This document shows, piece by piece, positions 1-7,177 of a DNA stretch of 16,606 bases; the stretch's first letter is position 1; every line of letters begins with the position of its first letter. Origin of the DNA: Anaerozeibacter sp031551775 (GTDB lineage: Bacteria; Bacillota; Clostridia; Christensenellales; Aristaeellaceae). A program made the position numbers and the translations under genes. The notes below the pieces were generated by a model that searched no databases, was not told the origin of the DNA, and was given only the letters and a program-made list of their open reading frames with translations. The DNA lies in the NCBI GenBank assembly GCA_031551775.1, contig JAVBND010000121.1, positions 1-16,606 on the forward strand. The letters run 5' to 3'.

Positions 1-776
1 GTTTTGCCGTTGGCTGTCGAAATGGTAACGATAGACGTGCCCACTTTCAAACCAACGAACTGCACGCAAGTGTCAAGATGGGCGTTAGCGTCCGATGCAA
101 ACGACCAAGTCTCACTGGACAAATCCGTCTTGGTCTTGACTACCGTCTTAACAACAGTAGGATCGGCCGCGACTGCGGAAATCACTCGGTCTTCCGCATT
201 CGCAGTACCCGGTTTCGCACCAGCATACACACGATAGGCATAATCAGTTATGGCAGTTTTTGCCGTCGCCTCAATCGTCGTGCTTGTAGCATCCGTCAAG
301 TTCGTCCCGTCCCACGCCTTAACATCAATGCCCGTCACCGGTACAGCAATGCCATAGAACACTTGTGCAGTAACGGGGAACGAATAACCACTGGCACTGG
401 TAGCTATGGTGAACTTCGAAGTCTTCGCCTTCGCCTCAGAACCAGTCTTGAAGGTAGCTTTGAGCGTGCCGTCACTGGCCAAAGTCAACGTGATGCCCGC
501 AACCGTGTCCATACCAGCGCTCGCATCTGTCGCCGTCAACTTGTCCTTGATGGCCAGCCATGCGGCTGTGGAAAGAGCTGAACTGTCATCGTAAATTTTG
601 CCAATAACGGTTTCCGTATACTGCGTATCAGCAGTTAGTGCCAACGGAGTAGACGAATTGACTACAAATGTCAATTCACCCGCCGCTTTTGACACCGGTG
701 CCGCCGACGCGCCCGCTGCGAAGCAGGTCGCGAGGAGCGTCAGCACCAATACCAGGGATAACCACCTTTTGGTCAT
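1..776 (-). CDS. Secreted Ig-like (BIG2-like) surface protein, C-terminus beyond window
   Basis: The reading frame is open from an ATG at 774-776 to the left edge, giving 258 visible residues and no stop. The start is fixed by a strong GGAGGTG ribosome binding site 8 bases upstream (785-791). The N-terminus (MTKRWLSLVLVLTLLATCF...) is a classic signal peptide: two basic residues, a hydrophobic core, and a probable cut after AGASA near residue 25. The mature part is rich in Thr, Ala, Ser and Val with alternating polar and apolar residues, as in beta-sandwich domains. The last visible segment (GTSIVTISTANGK) matches the closing strands of bacterial Ig-like group 2 domains. I infer an exported, cell-wall or extracellular protein; no enzyme motif is visible. 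LATC is not a good lipobox because Thr precedes the Cys. Codon use is less GC-biased than in the neighbouring genes. Anchoring domain and full length cannot be known here. Confidence 0.82.
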   Translation of the reverse strand, partial: MTKRWLSLVLVLTLLATCFAAGASAAPVSKAAGELTFVVNSSTPLALTADTQYTETVIGKIYDDSSALSTAAWLAIKDKLTATDASAGMDTVAGITLTLASDGTLKATFKTGSEAKAKTSKFTIATSASGYSFPVTAQVFYGIAVPVTGIDVKAWDGTNLTDATSTTIEATAKTAITDYAYRVYAGAKPGTANAEDRVISAVAADPTVVKTVVKTKTDLSSETWSFASDANAHLDTCVQFVGLKVGTSIVTISTANGK

Positions 777-814
777 GGAATACACACCTCCAAAATAATG
801 TAGATACCATAGGT

Positions 815-829
815 CCGTACCCTATACGG
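815..829. promoter_or_regulatory. Operator-like palindrome at the start site
   Basis: Perfect inverted repeat CCGTA-CCCTA-TACGG (5-bp arms, 5-base spacer) lies just downstream of the -10 box and covers the predicted transcription start. Placement is right for a repressor site or a short 5' stem. It is short, so chance cannot be excluded. Confidence 0.4.
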
Positions 830-833
830 TCGT

Positions 834-862
834 ATTATAGCCCCACGAAATGGAAATGTCAA
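834..862 (-). promoter_or_regulatory. Consensus sigma-A promoter of the left secreted-protein gene
   Basis: On the minus strand a perfect -35 box TTGACA (857-862) and a perfect -10 box TATAAT (834-839) are separated by exactly 17 bases. The predicted start site falls near 827, about 50 bases before the start codon of the secreted-protein gene. A perfect match of both boxes and spacing is rare and implies strong expression unless repressed. Confidence 0.9.
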
Positions 863-1022
863 GAAGTATTTACATTTTTTATCAGCTTTAACCTGCCCTC
901 AAACAAGCATAATACTTGTGGCATATATATAGGTAAGGATTTTTTCCGCGCACTGCTTCCGCCTTTTTAAATCATTACAATTAACGAAATATTTGCGGCA
1001 TAATCGTAGCAACCGACCGAAG
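863..1022. other. AT-rich intergenic stretch, no gene seen
   Basis: This part upstream of the left promoter is AT-rich with several T and A runs. No reading frame with a ribosome binding site, no RNA gene and no convincing hairpin are visible. It may hold upstream promoter elements (A/T tracts directly before the -35 box) but nothing specific can be supported. Confidence 0.5.
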
Positions 1023-1483
1023 TCTACCCATATATTGTGGATTGGCTGTGAGGCGGACACAAGGGGCGCGGTGCGGCTTGGGTGGTTTCATGGGCGGGCG
1101 GGGTGGGGTCGCGTTGGCGGCGCGGCAGCTGCGGGACGGGGCGGAGATGCGGTTGATTCGCGGCTAAACAGACCGAGGTTTGAAATGTGGGTAGGGGGTT
1201 TTTAGGGCCACAGACGCTGTGGGGCTGCTCTCTGAGGAACCCCGGCCCTCCGCCGGGGCTGCTCAGAATCGGGTACGCCGCGCCGCCGTGGGCCTGCACT
1301 TGCGTTTGGATTCTGGCGGGGGAACGTTTTGGGCGGCGGCGCGGGGTTACGGGGGTACGCTGGGCGCTGCCCAGACCCGCTCAAGGGATTTATCCCTTGA
1401 GAATCCCGTCAGCGCTCACGCGCCAGCCCATCAGCAAACCCTGGCAACAACGCCCCCGGCGACCTGCGCGTCGGGGGTGAATC

Positions 1484-1530
1484 GGATTTTGACCAAGGGA
1501 GGGCTTTACCGCCCTCCCGACTCAAAATCC
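1484..1530. repeat. Long two-part inverted repeat
   Basis: Outer arms GGATTTTGA (1484-1492) and TCAAAATCC (1522-1530) pair perfectly over 9 bp; inner arms GGGAGGGC (1497-1504) and GCCCTCCC (1511-1518) pair perfectly over 8 bp around the loop TTTACC. The two stems are separated by a small asymmetric internal loop. This is the longest stem in the hairpin array. Confidence 0.8.
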
Positions 1531-1597
1531 TCTCCCGTCCGATTTCCGCCCGGAAAATCCCGCAGGAATTTCAGGAAATCGGCCCCGTCCCCCACTC

Positions 1598-1632
1598 ATC
1601 GAAAAGATTTGGCAAAGCCAAAGATTTTCGAT
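1598..1632. repeat. Hairpin with tandem GA internal loop near the lhr stop
   Basis: Arms ATCGAAAA / TTTTCGAT (8 bp) and TTTGGC / GCCAAA (6 bp) are separated by a symmetric GA:GA internal loop, with AAA as terminal loop. It ends six bases after the helicase stop codon, so it would be the first structure in that mRNA's 3' untranslated region. No T run follows on the minus strand; it could stabilise the 3' end or be part of the intergenic repeat. Confidence 0.7.
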
Positions 1633-1638
1633 GACGCG

Positions 1639-4600
1639 TCAGCGCCACAGCACGTAGTCGCGCATTTCCCTTGTAAATCCGGCGCTTTCCAGCGCTTCCC
1701 TTGCCTCGTCGGGGTACTGCCTGACCGTCACGCGGTCGCGCTCCGCGTACACCCGGCCCAATTTGAACTGCTTGACAAACGCCGCCAGCGCGCGTTCCAT
1801 CTCCCCCGCGTCAAACACGCGGAGCGCTTCGCCGCCGCGCTCAAACACCATCGCCGCTTGGCCTCCGGTCAGCGCCACCACGGTCCCCGGCACCAGCATG
1901 AACGCGCGGCCTTCCTCATGCTTCAAGTACCGGCCCCACGCCTGATTGGGGTCGGCGGCGTTGATCCAGATCACTTCCCCGCGCGCGTTTGAAAGCGCCG
2001 CCGTCACGCGCGCGTAATCCGCCCCGCGCACAAACTGCGCGCCCGAGAGTCCCTTTACAAAGTACCCGCGCCTGACGCGCCCGGTCAGCTCCCACACGCG
2101 CAGCGTCTCAAGCGCCTGCGCCCAATTGACGCCGCCCGCCGTCTCCCTGCTGACCAGACCGAACCGGTCAAACGCGCGCTCAAGCGCCGTTTCCATGTCC
2201 CCTTCTCCCTCCCCGCGCGCGAGCTCCCACCGGCCCGCGTCCTGCGCGGCCACGCGAAAACGCGCGCGGCGCTTGACGTGGCCCGTCTCCCCGCGCATTA
2301 AGTACCGCACCGGCACAAAGCTGTCGGCGCGGACCAGCCCCTTCCCCGTAAGCGACATGAGCACGGGGAGCGCACTCTTGCCCCCGATCACGGCTGTCAA
2401 CTGATGGGCGAAGCTCGCGCCGCGCGCCTTCAGCGCCCCGGCCACCGTGCTTTCCTCCCCGGTCAGCCCTTCCCCAAGCGCCGGTTCTTTTGTCCAGTCT
2501 ATGCTTAAGGCGCTTTGAAATGCCAGCCTCGGCTTCTCTGCGCCGATGATCGTCCAGCACCACTGCCCCTTTTGCAAGAGATCGTCGAGCAGCTTGGGGC
2601 GGTAAGCGTCCACGCGGCCCGGCAGCAGCACGTCTTCCCACATTGACAGCGGGAAGGGCGCGCCGGAAAGATCTTCAAGCGCGCGGCGAAGCTGCTCCGC
2701 GGCCCCGGCTCCTGTCCGGGTGCTGAGCGCGAGCATATGGGCAAACCGCGCGCCGCCCTGGGTGACGGCTTCACGCCGCCTGAGCGCCACGGTCTGGCGC
2801 TGGGCCTTCAAATAAACCGCATGATGGTGGTATACTTCGCCGTCCTTTACCGCCGCGCCCGCTTGCGCAAGCGCCGCGAGCGTTTCTCCGGCGCGCTGAT
2901 CGTCCACCTGATAACGCTCGACAAGCGCGTCCGGCGTGAGCGGCGTGCGGAAAAGCAGGCAGCGCCGGACGACGCGGGACAGCGCTTCGCCATCCCCTTC
3001 CTCAAGCGCCGCGCGGTACAGCGCTTCCTGCTCCGCCGCGATCCACAATCCCGGATCGATATAGAGCGCGCGGCCCTCGGCGGCGAGGCTTTGAATCCAT
3101 TCGGCAGGAGACGCGAGTTCCTCCGAGAGCATGTCCCCGCCTTCCATCAAGGACGCGTGCAGGCGCTCGGCATCGCGCGGGGGGGCCTTGCGCGCGGCGG
3201 CGTCTTCAAGCAGCAAAGGGTCAGGCGGTATGGCAATCGCCGCCTTGAGCGCGTCCTCGGATGCCTGAAGGGCGGATTTGGGCATTGGGGAATACTCGTA
3301 CATCAGCGTGGCCTCGGCCTGACGTCTGAGCGGCAGCGCCATGGGTGACGGGACCGGGCTATCCAGTTCAATGACCGATATCGCGCCCGCGCGGATGTTC
3401 AAAAGCACTTCGCGAAGGGCGGCGAGGTCCAGGTAGTCCTCCATACATTCGCGAAGCGTCTCGCGCATGAGCGGGTGCGCAAAATCGTGCGCCGCGCCCT
3501 CAAGCGCCTCCGCGCCGCGCAGGCGCTGCACCCACAGCGGCACGCGCGCGCCGCGATTGGCGCCCATCATGAGCGCCCGCGCGGCGTTGTAGCGAAAGCA
3601 CATGGTGAAAAGCGGCGTCTTGGGCAAAAGCGCGCGGATGATCGCGGGGGCGCGGTCTGGATCGAGCGTCTCAATGAGATTGCGCGGCACTTCCCGCGCG
3701 CCCATGAGGTACAACAGCAGCCCGTCGTCGTCCGAATAATGCTTGACGTCAAGGCCGGTGACGCGCTCGGCTTCGTGAACCAGCAACAGTTCAAGCGCCA
3801 TGTTGACGCGCCGTCCAAAGACCGAATGGACCATTGCCTGATGCTCGCCCGCGTCGTCTGAAAAATGCTCGACGATGATCGTCTGATCGCTTGGCAGGCA
3901 CCCGGTTGCCTCGATCTGGCGGGCAAGGTGGCGCGCGGCGTTGGCGGCGGCGCTTTCGTCCATATGGAGGGCGGCGAGGCGCGCGGGGAGGCGGCCCAAG
4001 GCGAAAGCCTCGTTCACAGAGCGCATCATGCGGCCAAACTCGAGCGCGACATGATACGCGCGGCCGTGGCCGTCGCCCTTCCAAAAGGGCACCTGCGCGC
4101 CCTCGGTATTCGCGGATGATACGGTCACGCGGTCGCGCCCGATGCTGATGATCCGCCACGCGAACGCGCCCAGCAGGAATTTGTCGCCGATGCGCGCCTC
4201 GAACACGAATTCTTCGTCCAGCTCGCCCAAGCGCGTGCCGTCCTCCATCACGACGGGAAACCAACCTCGGTCTGGAATGGTTCCGCCGGAGGACAGCGCG
4301 AGCATGCGGCTGTATCCGTCGCCCGAAACCGTGCCGTGAATGCGGTCGTAAATCAGGCGGGGACGGGCCGGTCGGTCGAGCGCGTGCTCGTAGTCGCCCG
4401 CGAGCATCCTGAGCACATTTTCAATGTCCGCGCGGGTGATGTTTCGGAAGGAATGGGCCGAGCGGACGATGGATGTCAGCTCATCGACCGTATAATCGGC
4501 TGAAGCGGCCATGGAAACCAGGTGCTGGGAGACGATGTCGAGGCAGTTTTCGCTCGGACTAGCGGGCTCGATCATGCCTTCAAGCGCCGCGGTCGCGGTC

Positions 4601-5730
4601 AGCGCGCAGGCGGTGAATTCGCCCACCATGCGCGGGAAAATGCGCATTTCGCTGCTTCGCCCCGGCGCGTGGCCCGCGCGGCCCAGGCGCTGAAGCGCGC
4701 TTGAGACCGTCAAGGGGCAGCCGATTTGGACGACCTTGTCCACCTCGCCTACGTCTATGCCCAGTTCCATCGAACTTGTCGCGCACAGGAGGCGAAGTTC
4801 CCCGTGCTTGAGCGCGCGCTCGGCCAGAAGGCGCTGCTCCTTTGACACGCAGCCGTGGTGCGTCAGCGCGAAGCCCGCCCCGGCAATGGCGTTTACATAG
4901 TGGGCCAGCTTCTCCGCCTGCGCGCGGCCTTCGACAAAGGCGATCACCGTGCGCGCGTCCCGGCATTCGTCATGTACCGCGCGGGCCAGTTCCGGCCAGA
5001 TGGTGTGCTCGGGCAGCACGCGCATGTCGCTCAGCACGCTTTTGACCCGAATGCCCATGCGCTTTGTGCCTTGGGGCGCGATGATCTGGGCCGGAGCATC
5101 GCCCGCGAGGAAGCGCGCGGCGCGCTCAAGCGGGCGGATGGTGGCCGAGAGCGCCACGCGCTGCAAAGGCGCTGCGCACAGCGCGTCAAGGCGCGCGAGC
5201 GACAGCATGAGGTGCGCGCCGCGCTTTGTGTCAATCAGCGCGTGCAGTTCGTCGATGATGACGGTTTTTGCGGTTTTGAGGAGGCTTTGCCCGCTGCCTG
5301 ACGTCAGCAGCAGGAACAGCGATTCGGGCGTGGTGATTAAAATGTGCGGCGGATGCTTGATCATTTGGCGGCGCTGGGCTTGATCGGTATCGCCCGTGCG
5401 CACCGCCGCGCGAACGCGCGCAAAGGGCACGCCCTCAAGCGGGCGGTTCAGGTTTTCGCGAATGTCGTTGCCAAGCGCCTTGAGCGGGGAAATGTAGAGC
5501 ACGTAAAGCTGTTCCTCAAGCGCCCCGGCTTCATGAAGCTTTCCCAATTGGTCGAGAAATACGAGGAAGGCCGCGAGCGTCTTGCCGGTGCCGGTGGGGG
5601 CGCTTAAGAGCGCGTGTCCGCCCGACGCGATGGCGGGCCACCCCGCAAGCTGGACCGGAGTCGGTTTTCCGACGCACGCCTCGAACCAGCGCGCCGTATT
5701 GGGCGAAAATTGCCGGAGTTCTTCTGTCAT
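1639..5730 (-). CDS. lhr: Lhr-type ATP-dependent SF2 helicase
   Basis: Product of 1363 aa, a DEAD/DEAH-box (SF2) DNA helicase of the Lhr (large helicase-related) family, cytoplasmic, thought to act in DNA repair by translocating 3'-5' on single strands. Visible motifs in order: Q-like PTPVQ (about 23-27), Walker A TGTGKT (46-51), ISPLKAL, TTPES, DELH (160-163), SAT (195-197), then in the second RecA lobe ATSSMELGIDVG and motif VI QRLGRAGH. The winged-helix and Lhr-core region follows, and the long C-terminal half extends well beyond it, as in long Lhr proteins (E. coli about 1540 aa), here somewhat shorter. I chose the ATG at 5728-5730 because GGTGAGG sits 6 bases upstream; a GTG four codons earlier is possible but lacks a spaced site. 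It has its own promoter and is not in an operon with neighbours. Confidence 0.94.
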   Translation of the reverse strand: MTEELRQFSPNTARWFEACVGKPTPVQLAGWPAIASGGHALLSAPTGTGKTLAAFLVFLDQLGKLHEAGALEEQLYVLYISPLKALGNDIRENLNRPLEGVPFARVRAAVRTGDTDQAQRRQMIKHPPHILITTPESLFLLLTSGSGQSLLKTAKTVIIDELHALIDTKRGAHLMLSLARLDALCAAPLQRVALSATIRPLERAARFLAGDAPAQIIAPQGTKRMGIRVKSVLSDMRVLPEHTIWPELARAVHDECRDARTVIAFVEGRAQAEKLAHYVNAIAGAGFALTHHGCVSKEQRLLAERALKHGELRLLCATSSMELGIDVGEVDKVVQIGCPLTVSSALQRLGRAGHAPGRSSEMRIFPRMVGEFTACALTATAALEGMIEPASPSENCLDIVSQHLVSMAASADYTVDELTSIVRSAHSFRNITRADIENVLRMLAGDYEHALDRPARPRLIYDRIHGTVSGDGYSRMLALSSGGTIPDRGWFPVVMEDGTRLGELDEEFVFEARIGDKFLLGAFAWRIISIGRDRVTVSSANTEGAQVPFWKGDGHGRAYHVALEFGRMMRSVNEAFALGRLPARLAALHMDESAAANAARHLARQIEATGCLPSDQTIIVEHFSDDAGEHQAMVHSVFGRRVNMALELLLVHEAERVTGLDVKHYSDDDGLLLYLMGAREVPRNLIETLDPDRAPAIIRALLPKTPLFTMCFRYNAARALMMGANRGARVPLWVQRLRGAEALEGAAHDFAHPLMRETLRECMEDYLDLAALREVLLNIRAGAISVIELDSPVPSPMALPLRRQAEATLMYEYSPMPKSALQASEDALKAAIAIPPDPLLLEDAAARKAPPRDAERLHASLMEGGDMLSEELASPAEWIQSLAAEGRALYIDPGLWIAAEQEALYRAALEEGDGEALSRVVRRCLLFRTPLTPDALVERYQVDDQRAGETLAALAQAGAAVKDGEVYHHHAVYLKAQRQTVALRRREAVTQGGARFAHMLALSTRTGAGAAEQLRRALEDLSGAPFPLSMWEDVLLPGRVDAYRPKLLDDLLQKGQWCWTIIGAEKPRLAFQSALSIDWTKEPALGEGLTGEESTVAGALKARGASFAHQLTAVIGGKSALPVLMSLTGKGLVRADSFVPVRYLMRGETGHVKRRARFRVAAQDAGRWELARGEGEGDMETALERAFDRFGLVSRETAGGVNWAQALETLRVWELTGRVRRGYFVKGLSGAQFVRGADYARVTAALSNARGEVIWINAADPNQAWGRYLKHEEGRAFMLVPGTVVALTGGQAAMVFERGGEALRVFDAGEMERALAAFVKQFKLGRVYAERDRVTVRQYPDEAREALESAGFTREMRDYVLWR

Positions 5731-5754
5731 AGAAAGCCTCACCGTTTTTCTTCG

Positions 5755-5783
5755 AATCTACCAAATGGCGGGGCGCTTGTCAA
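5755..5783 (-). promoter_or_regulatory. Sigma-A promoter of lhr
   Basis: On the minus strand -35 TTGACA (5778-5783, perfect), a 17-base spacer and -10 TAGATT (5755-5760, 4 of 6). It places the transcript start about 17-20 bases upstream of the helicase start codon, giving a very short leader. Confidence 0.8.
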
Positions 5784-5796
5784 GCGGCGCGCCAAT

Positions 5797-5828
5797 AAAA
5801 AAGGCCAGCGGAAAATACCGCTTGCCTT
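5797..5828 (-). terminator. Rho-independent terminator of the STAS gene group
   Basis: Read on the minus strand: AAGGCAAGCGG, loop TATTTT, CCGCTGGCCTT, then a T run. Stem of 11 positions with one mismatch. It lies 20 bases after the stop codon of the 196-aa gene and just before the lhr promoter, so it separates the two units. Confidence 0.88.
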
Positions 5829-5848
5829 AAAGAGACTGAAAACCAAAA

Positions 5849-6439
5849 TCAGAACGCGACTTTGACGACCAACTCCGCAACATTTCCGCGCACGCCGATC
5901 ACGATGTCGTCCGCGATGTGCGCGAGGATGGACTTCTCAAGGCCGTCCCAGTCGCTCTTGCGCGCATCGGCGGGCGACGCGCCCTCATATGCGCGCATCG
6001 ACCACGCGTATGCGTAACCCGCCGCCGGTACCGCGCCCATGTTCAAAAATCCCATATCGACGCCGTAGTTCTGATCGGTCACGCTGGCGCTGTCTTCAAG
6101 CGCGTTTTCAAGGGCGCTGACGATCTTGCCGAAGATGCCCTTGGATTTCGCATTCTTGCCGAGCGATGAAACCGAGACCAGCTTCTCGCGCTGCTCACGG
6201 TCAATCGCGGCCCACTCCTTGAGGTGCAACTGAAAGGACTTGCCTTCGCTTTCCACCCAGAATTCGCTGTCATAGTGCGCGAGCAGGCGCTCGGCCATGC
6301 CAAGCATCTCCTCCGCGATCAACCTGAGCTTCATCGCGTCCAGGTGATTGAGTTTGCTGAAAGTGCCGAAAGCCTCGACGGCCTCGAGCACTTCGTCGAA
6401 TTTCTCCGCGCCAACATCGGTAAATACATCGGAAATCAT
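5849..6439 (-). CDS. Degenerate HATPase-like partner of the STAS protein (196 aa)
   Basis: I do not recognise a named family with certainty. The middle of the N-terminal half (LRLIAEEMLGMAERLLAHYDS, then EFWVE and FQLHLK) follows the pattern of the N-box helix and next strand of RsbW/SpoIIAB-type anti-sigma ATPases (L-x-x-E-E-x-x-x-N), but the Mg-binding Asn is Met and no G-x-G nucleotide loops follow. The C-terminus (EKSILAHIADDIVIGV then VAELVVKVAF) looks like a closing helix and strands. No signal peptide or membrane segment, so cytosolic. It starts 12 bases after the STAS gene stop, with AGGAG 9 bases before its ATG, so the two are cotranscribed and probably bind each other. From memory, similar proteins sit beside STAS genes in other Clostridia, often labelled ATP-binding protein. 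I infer a binding partner that may have lost kinase activity. Confidence 0.6.
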   Translation of the reverse strand: MISDVFTDVGAEKFDEVLEAVEAFGTFSKLNHLDAMKLRLIAEEMLGMAERLLAHYDSEFWVESEGKSFQLHLKEWAAIDREQREKLVSVSSLGKNAKSKGIFGKIVSALENALEDSASVTDQNYGVDMGFLNMGAVPAAGYAYAWSMRAYEGASPADARKSDWDGLEKSILAHIADDIVIGVRGNVAELVVKVAF

Positions 6440-6451
6440 GATGCTGTTCTC

Positions 6452-6748
6452 CTACTCTATCGTCAGTATATCGGTAAATCCGGTGATGTCAAACACTTCC
6501 TTGACCGCTTCGGACACATGGGTCACGACCATGCGGCCCTGCTTGGCCATGCGCTTTTGCGAAGCCAAAATGGTGCGCAAGCCCGCGCTCGAGATGTAGG
6601 CCAGGTTCTTAAAGTCAAGTTCCAGCTCGCCTATGCCGCCCAGGGATTGGTCCAGTTCCTTCTCAAGTTCCGGCGCGGTCATGGTATCAAGCCGCCCGTC
6701 TAAGGCCACGGTCAGCTTATTGCCCTGCTTGTCCACGTGAATTGTCAT
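6452..6748 (-). CDS. STAS-domain anti-sigma factor antagonist
   Basis: A 98-aa single-domain STAS protein of the SpoIIAA/RsbV type. Such proteins, when unphosphorylated, bind an anti-sigma kinase and release its sigma factor; phosphorylation of a Ser switches them off. The signature is clear: LDGRLDTMTAPELEKEL at the start of the fold, LDFKNLAYISSAGLR around residues 44-58 carrying the SS pair in which the phosphorylated Ser lies, and a C-terminal VFDITGF segment. Length matches the family. The ATG at 6746-6748 is preceded by GGGAGG 9 bases upstream. The next gene, 12 bases downstream, encodes its likely partner. No sigma factor gene and no PP2C phosphatase (RsbU/SpoIIE type) is in view, so the pathway output is unknown. 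Family assignment is sure; the regulated sigma factor is not. Confidence 0.93.
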   Translation of the reverse strand: MTIHVDKQGNKLTVALDGRLDTMTAPELEKELDQSLGGIGELELDFKNLAYISSAGLRTILASQKRMAKQGRMVVTHVSEAVKEVFDITGFTDILTIE

Positions 6749-6834
6749 GTGATTCGCCCTCCCTTCTGGTCGTATGACGGATCGGTATCCGGTCCGCAGG
6801 CCCTAAGCATTGGCCTGAAGCTGTGCCTCTGCGC

Positions 6835-7038
6835 TCATCCCTGCCCCGGAAGAAACTCCCCTTCGGCAGGTCGGCGGCCATGGGCGTTGAAGAACCGCGC
6901 AATCTCTTCGGCGCGGGACTTGCTGATCCTGCGGCCCTGATAGTAAAACTCGGGGTTCACCCCATCGTCGCGCTGTATCTGTATGCCCGCGTCGTAATAC
7001 TCGTGTTCCTCGCGTTCGTAGACATAAGGATCGGTCAT
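6835..7038 (-). CDS. Small hypothetical protein, 67 aa
   Basis: I do not recognise this protein. It is hydrophilic and rich in charged and aromatic residues: an acidic tyrosine-rich N-terminal part (DPYVYEREEHEYYD), a middle NPEFYYQGRRISKSRAEEIARFF that reads like a beta-turn followed by a helix, and a short Pro/Gly tail. No Cys, signal peptide or membrane span. The ATG at 7036-7038 is preferred; GGGGG lies 9 bases upstream, while an in-frame TTG three codons earlier would leave no room for a ribosome binding site. It lies 86 bases upstream of the STAS gene on the same strand, without a terminator between, so cotranscription is likely. The clean frame and a -10 box upstream support a real gene. 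Confidence 0.62.
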   Translation of the reverse strand: MTDPYVYEREEHEYYDAGIQIQRDDGVNPEFYYQGRRISKSRAEEIARFFNAHGRRPAEGEFLPGQG

Positions 7039-7080
7039 ATCCCGCAACCCCCGTTCGCCGGTCGATTACCTTTTTAGGGC

Positions 7081-7086
7081 ATTATA
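7081..7086 (-). promoter_or_regulatory. Possible -10 box for the 67-aa/STAS gene group
   Basis: A perfect TATAAT on the minus strand lies 42 bases before the start codon of the 67-aa gene. No good -35 hexamer is found 16-18 bases upstream (CGCACC at 17), so this is either a weak or activator-dependent promoter, or chance. Confidence 0.4.
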
Positions 7087-7117
7087 CAACACGCGGCGTA
7101 ACAGGTGCGTAACTCCG

Positions 7118-7166
7118 GGCGCAAGGTGACCGGCGTGCGCGACGTATATATCGCGCCCGTTGCGCC
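7118..7166. repeat. Nested inverted repeat in the 3' region of the regulator gene
   Basis: Outer arms GGCGCAA (7118-7124) and TTGCGCC (7160-7166), inner arms GCGCGA (7137-7142) and TCGCGC (7151-7156) around CGTATATA. It lies 12 bases after the response regulator stop codon. No T run follows, so it is not a standard terminator; it may still protect or end the transcript. Confidence 0.45.
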
Positions 7167-7177
7167 TTGACGGTTGA

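Larger units (their letters stand above)
1023..1638. repeat. GC-rich intergenic region with an array of hairpins
   Basis: About 600 bp without a credible gene; open frames here have no ribosome binding site and their products are low-complexity Pro/Arg/Gly sequence. At least five inverted repeats follow one another: 1231-1267 (TCTGAG ... CCCCGGC / GCCGGGG ... CTCAGA), 1380-1401 (CTCAAGGGAT / ATCCCTTGAG), 1453-1477 (CCCCCGGCG stem with a 2-base bulge), 1484-1530 and 1598-1632. Composite hairpin-rich spacers of this style are, to my recollection, scattered through genomes of gut Clostridia. The region sits between the 3' end of the helicase gene and the promoter of the left gene. None of the hairpins is followed by a clear T run, so simple termination is not the obvious role. 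Confidence 0.65.

Noticed and set aside
735..776. Lipoprotein signal in the left secreted protein (LATC)
   Set aside because: Thr just before the Cys does not fit the lipobox, and a standard signal peptidase site (AGASA) follows.
1219..1992. A 257-codon open frame on the plus strand
   Set aside because: It begins in the hairpin-rich spacer, has no ribosome binding site, is Pro/Arg-rich, and its second half is antisense to the helicase gene.
2737..5301. Several long plus-strand open frames inside the helicase gene
   Set aside because: They are antisense shadows of a GC-rich gene: Arg/Ala/Gly-rich products, no start signals and no family motifs.
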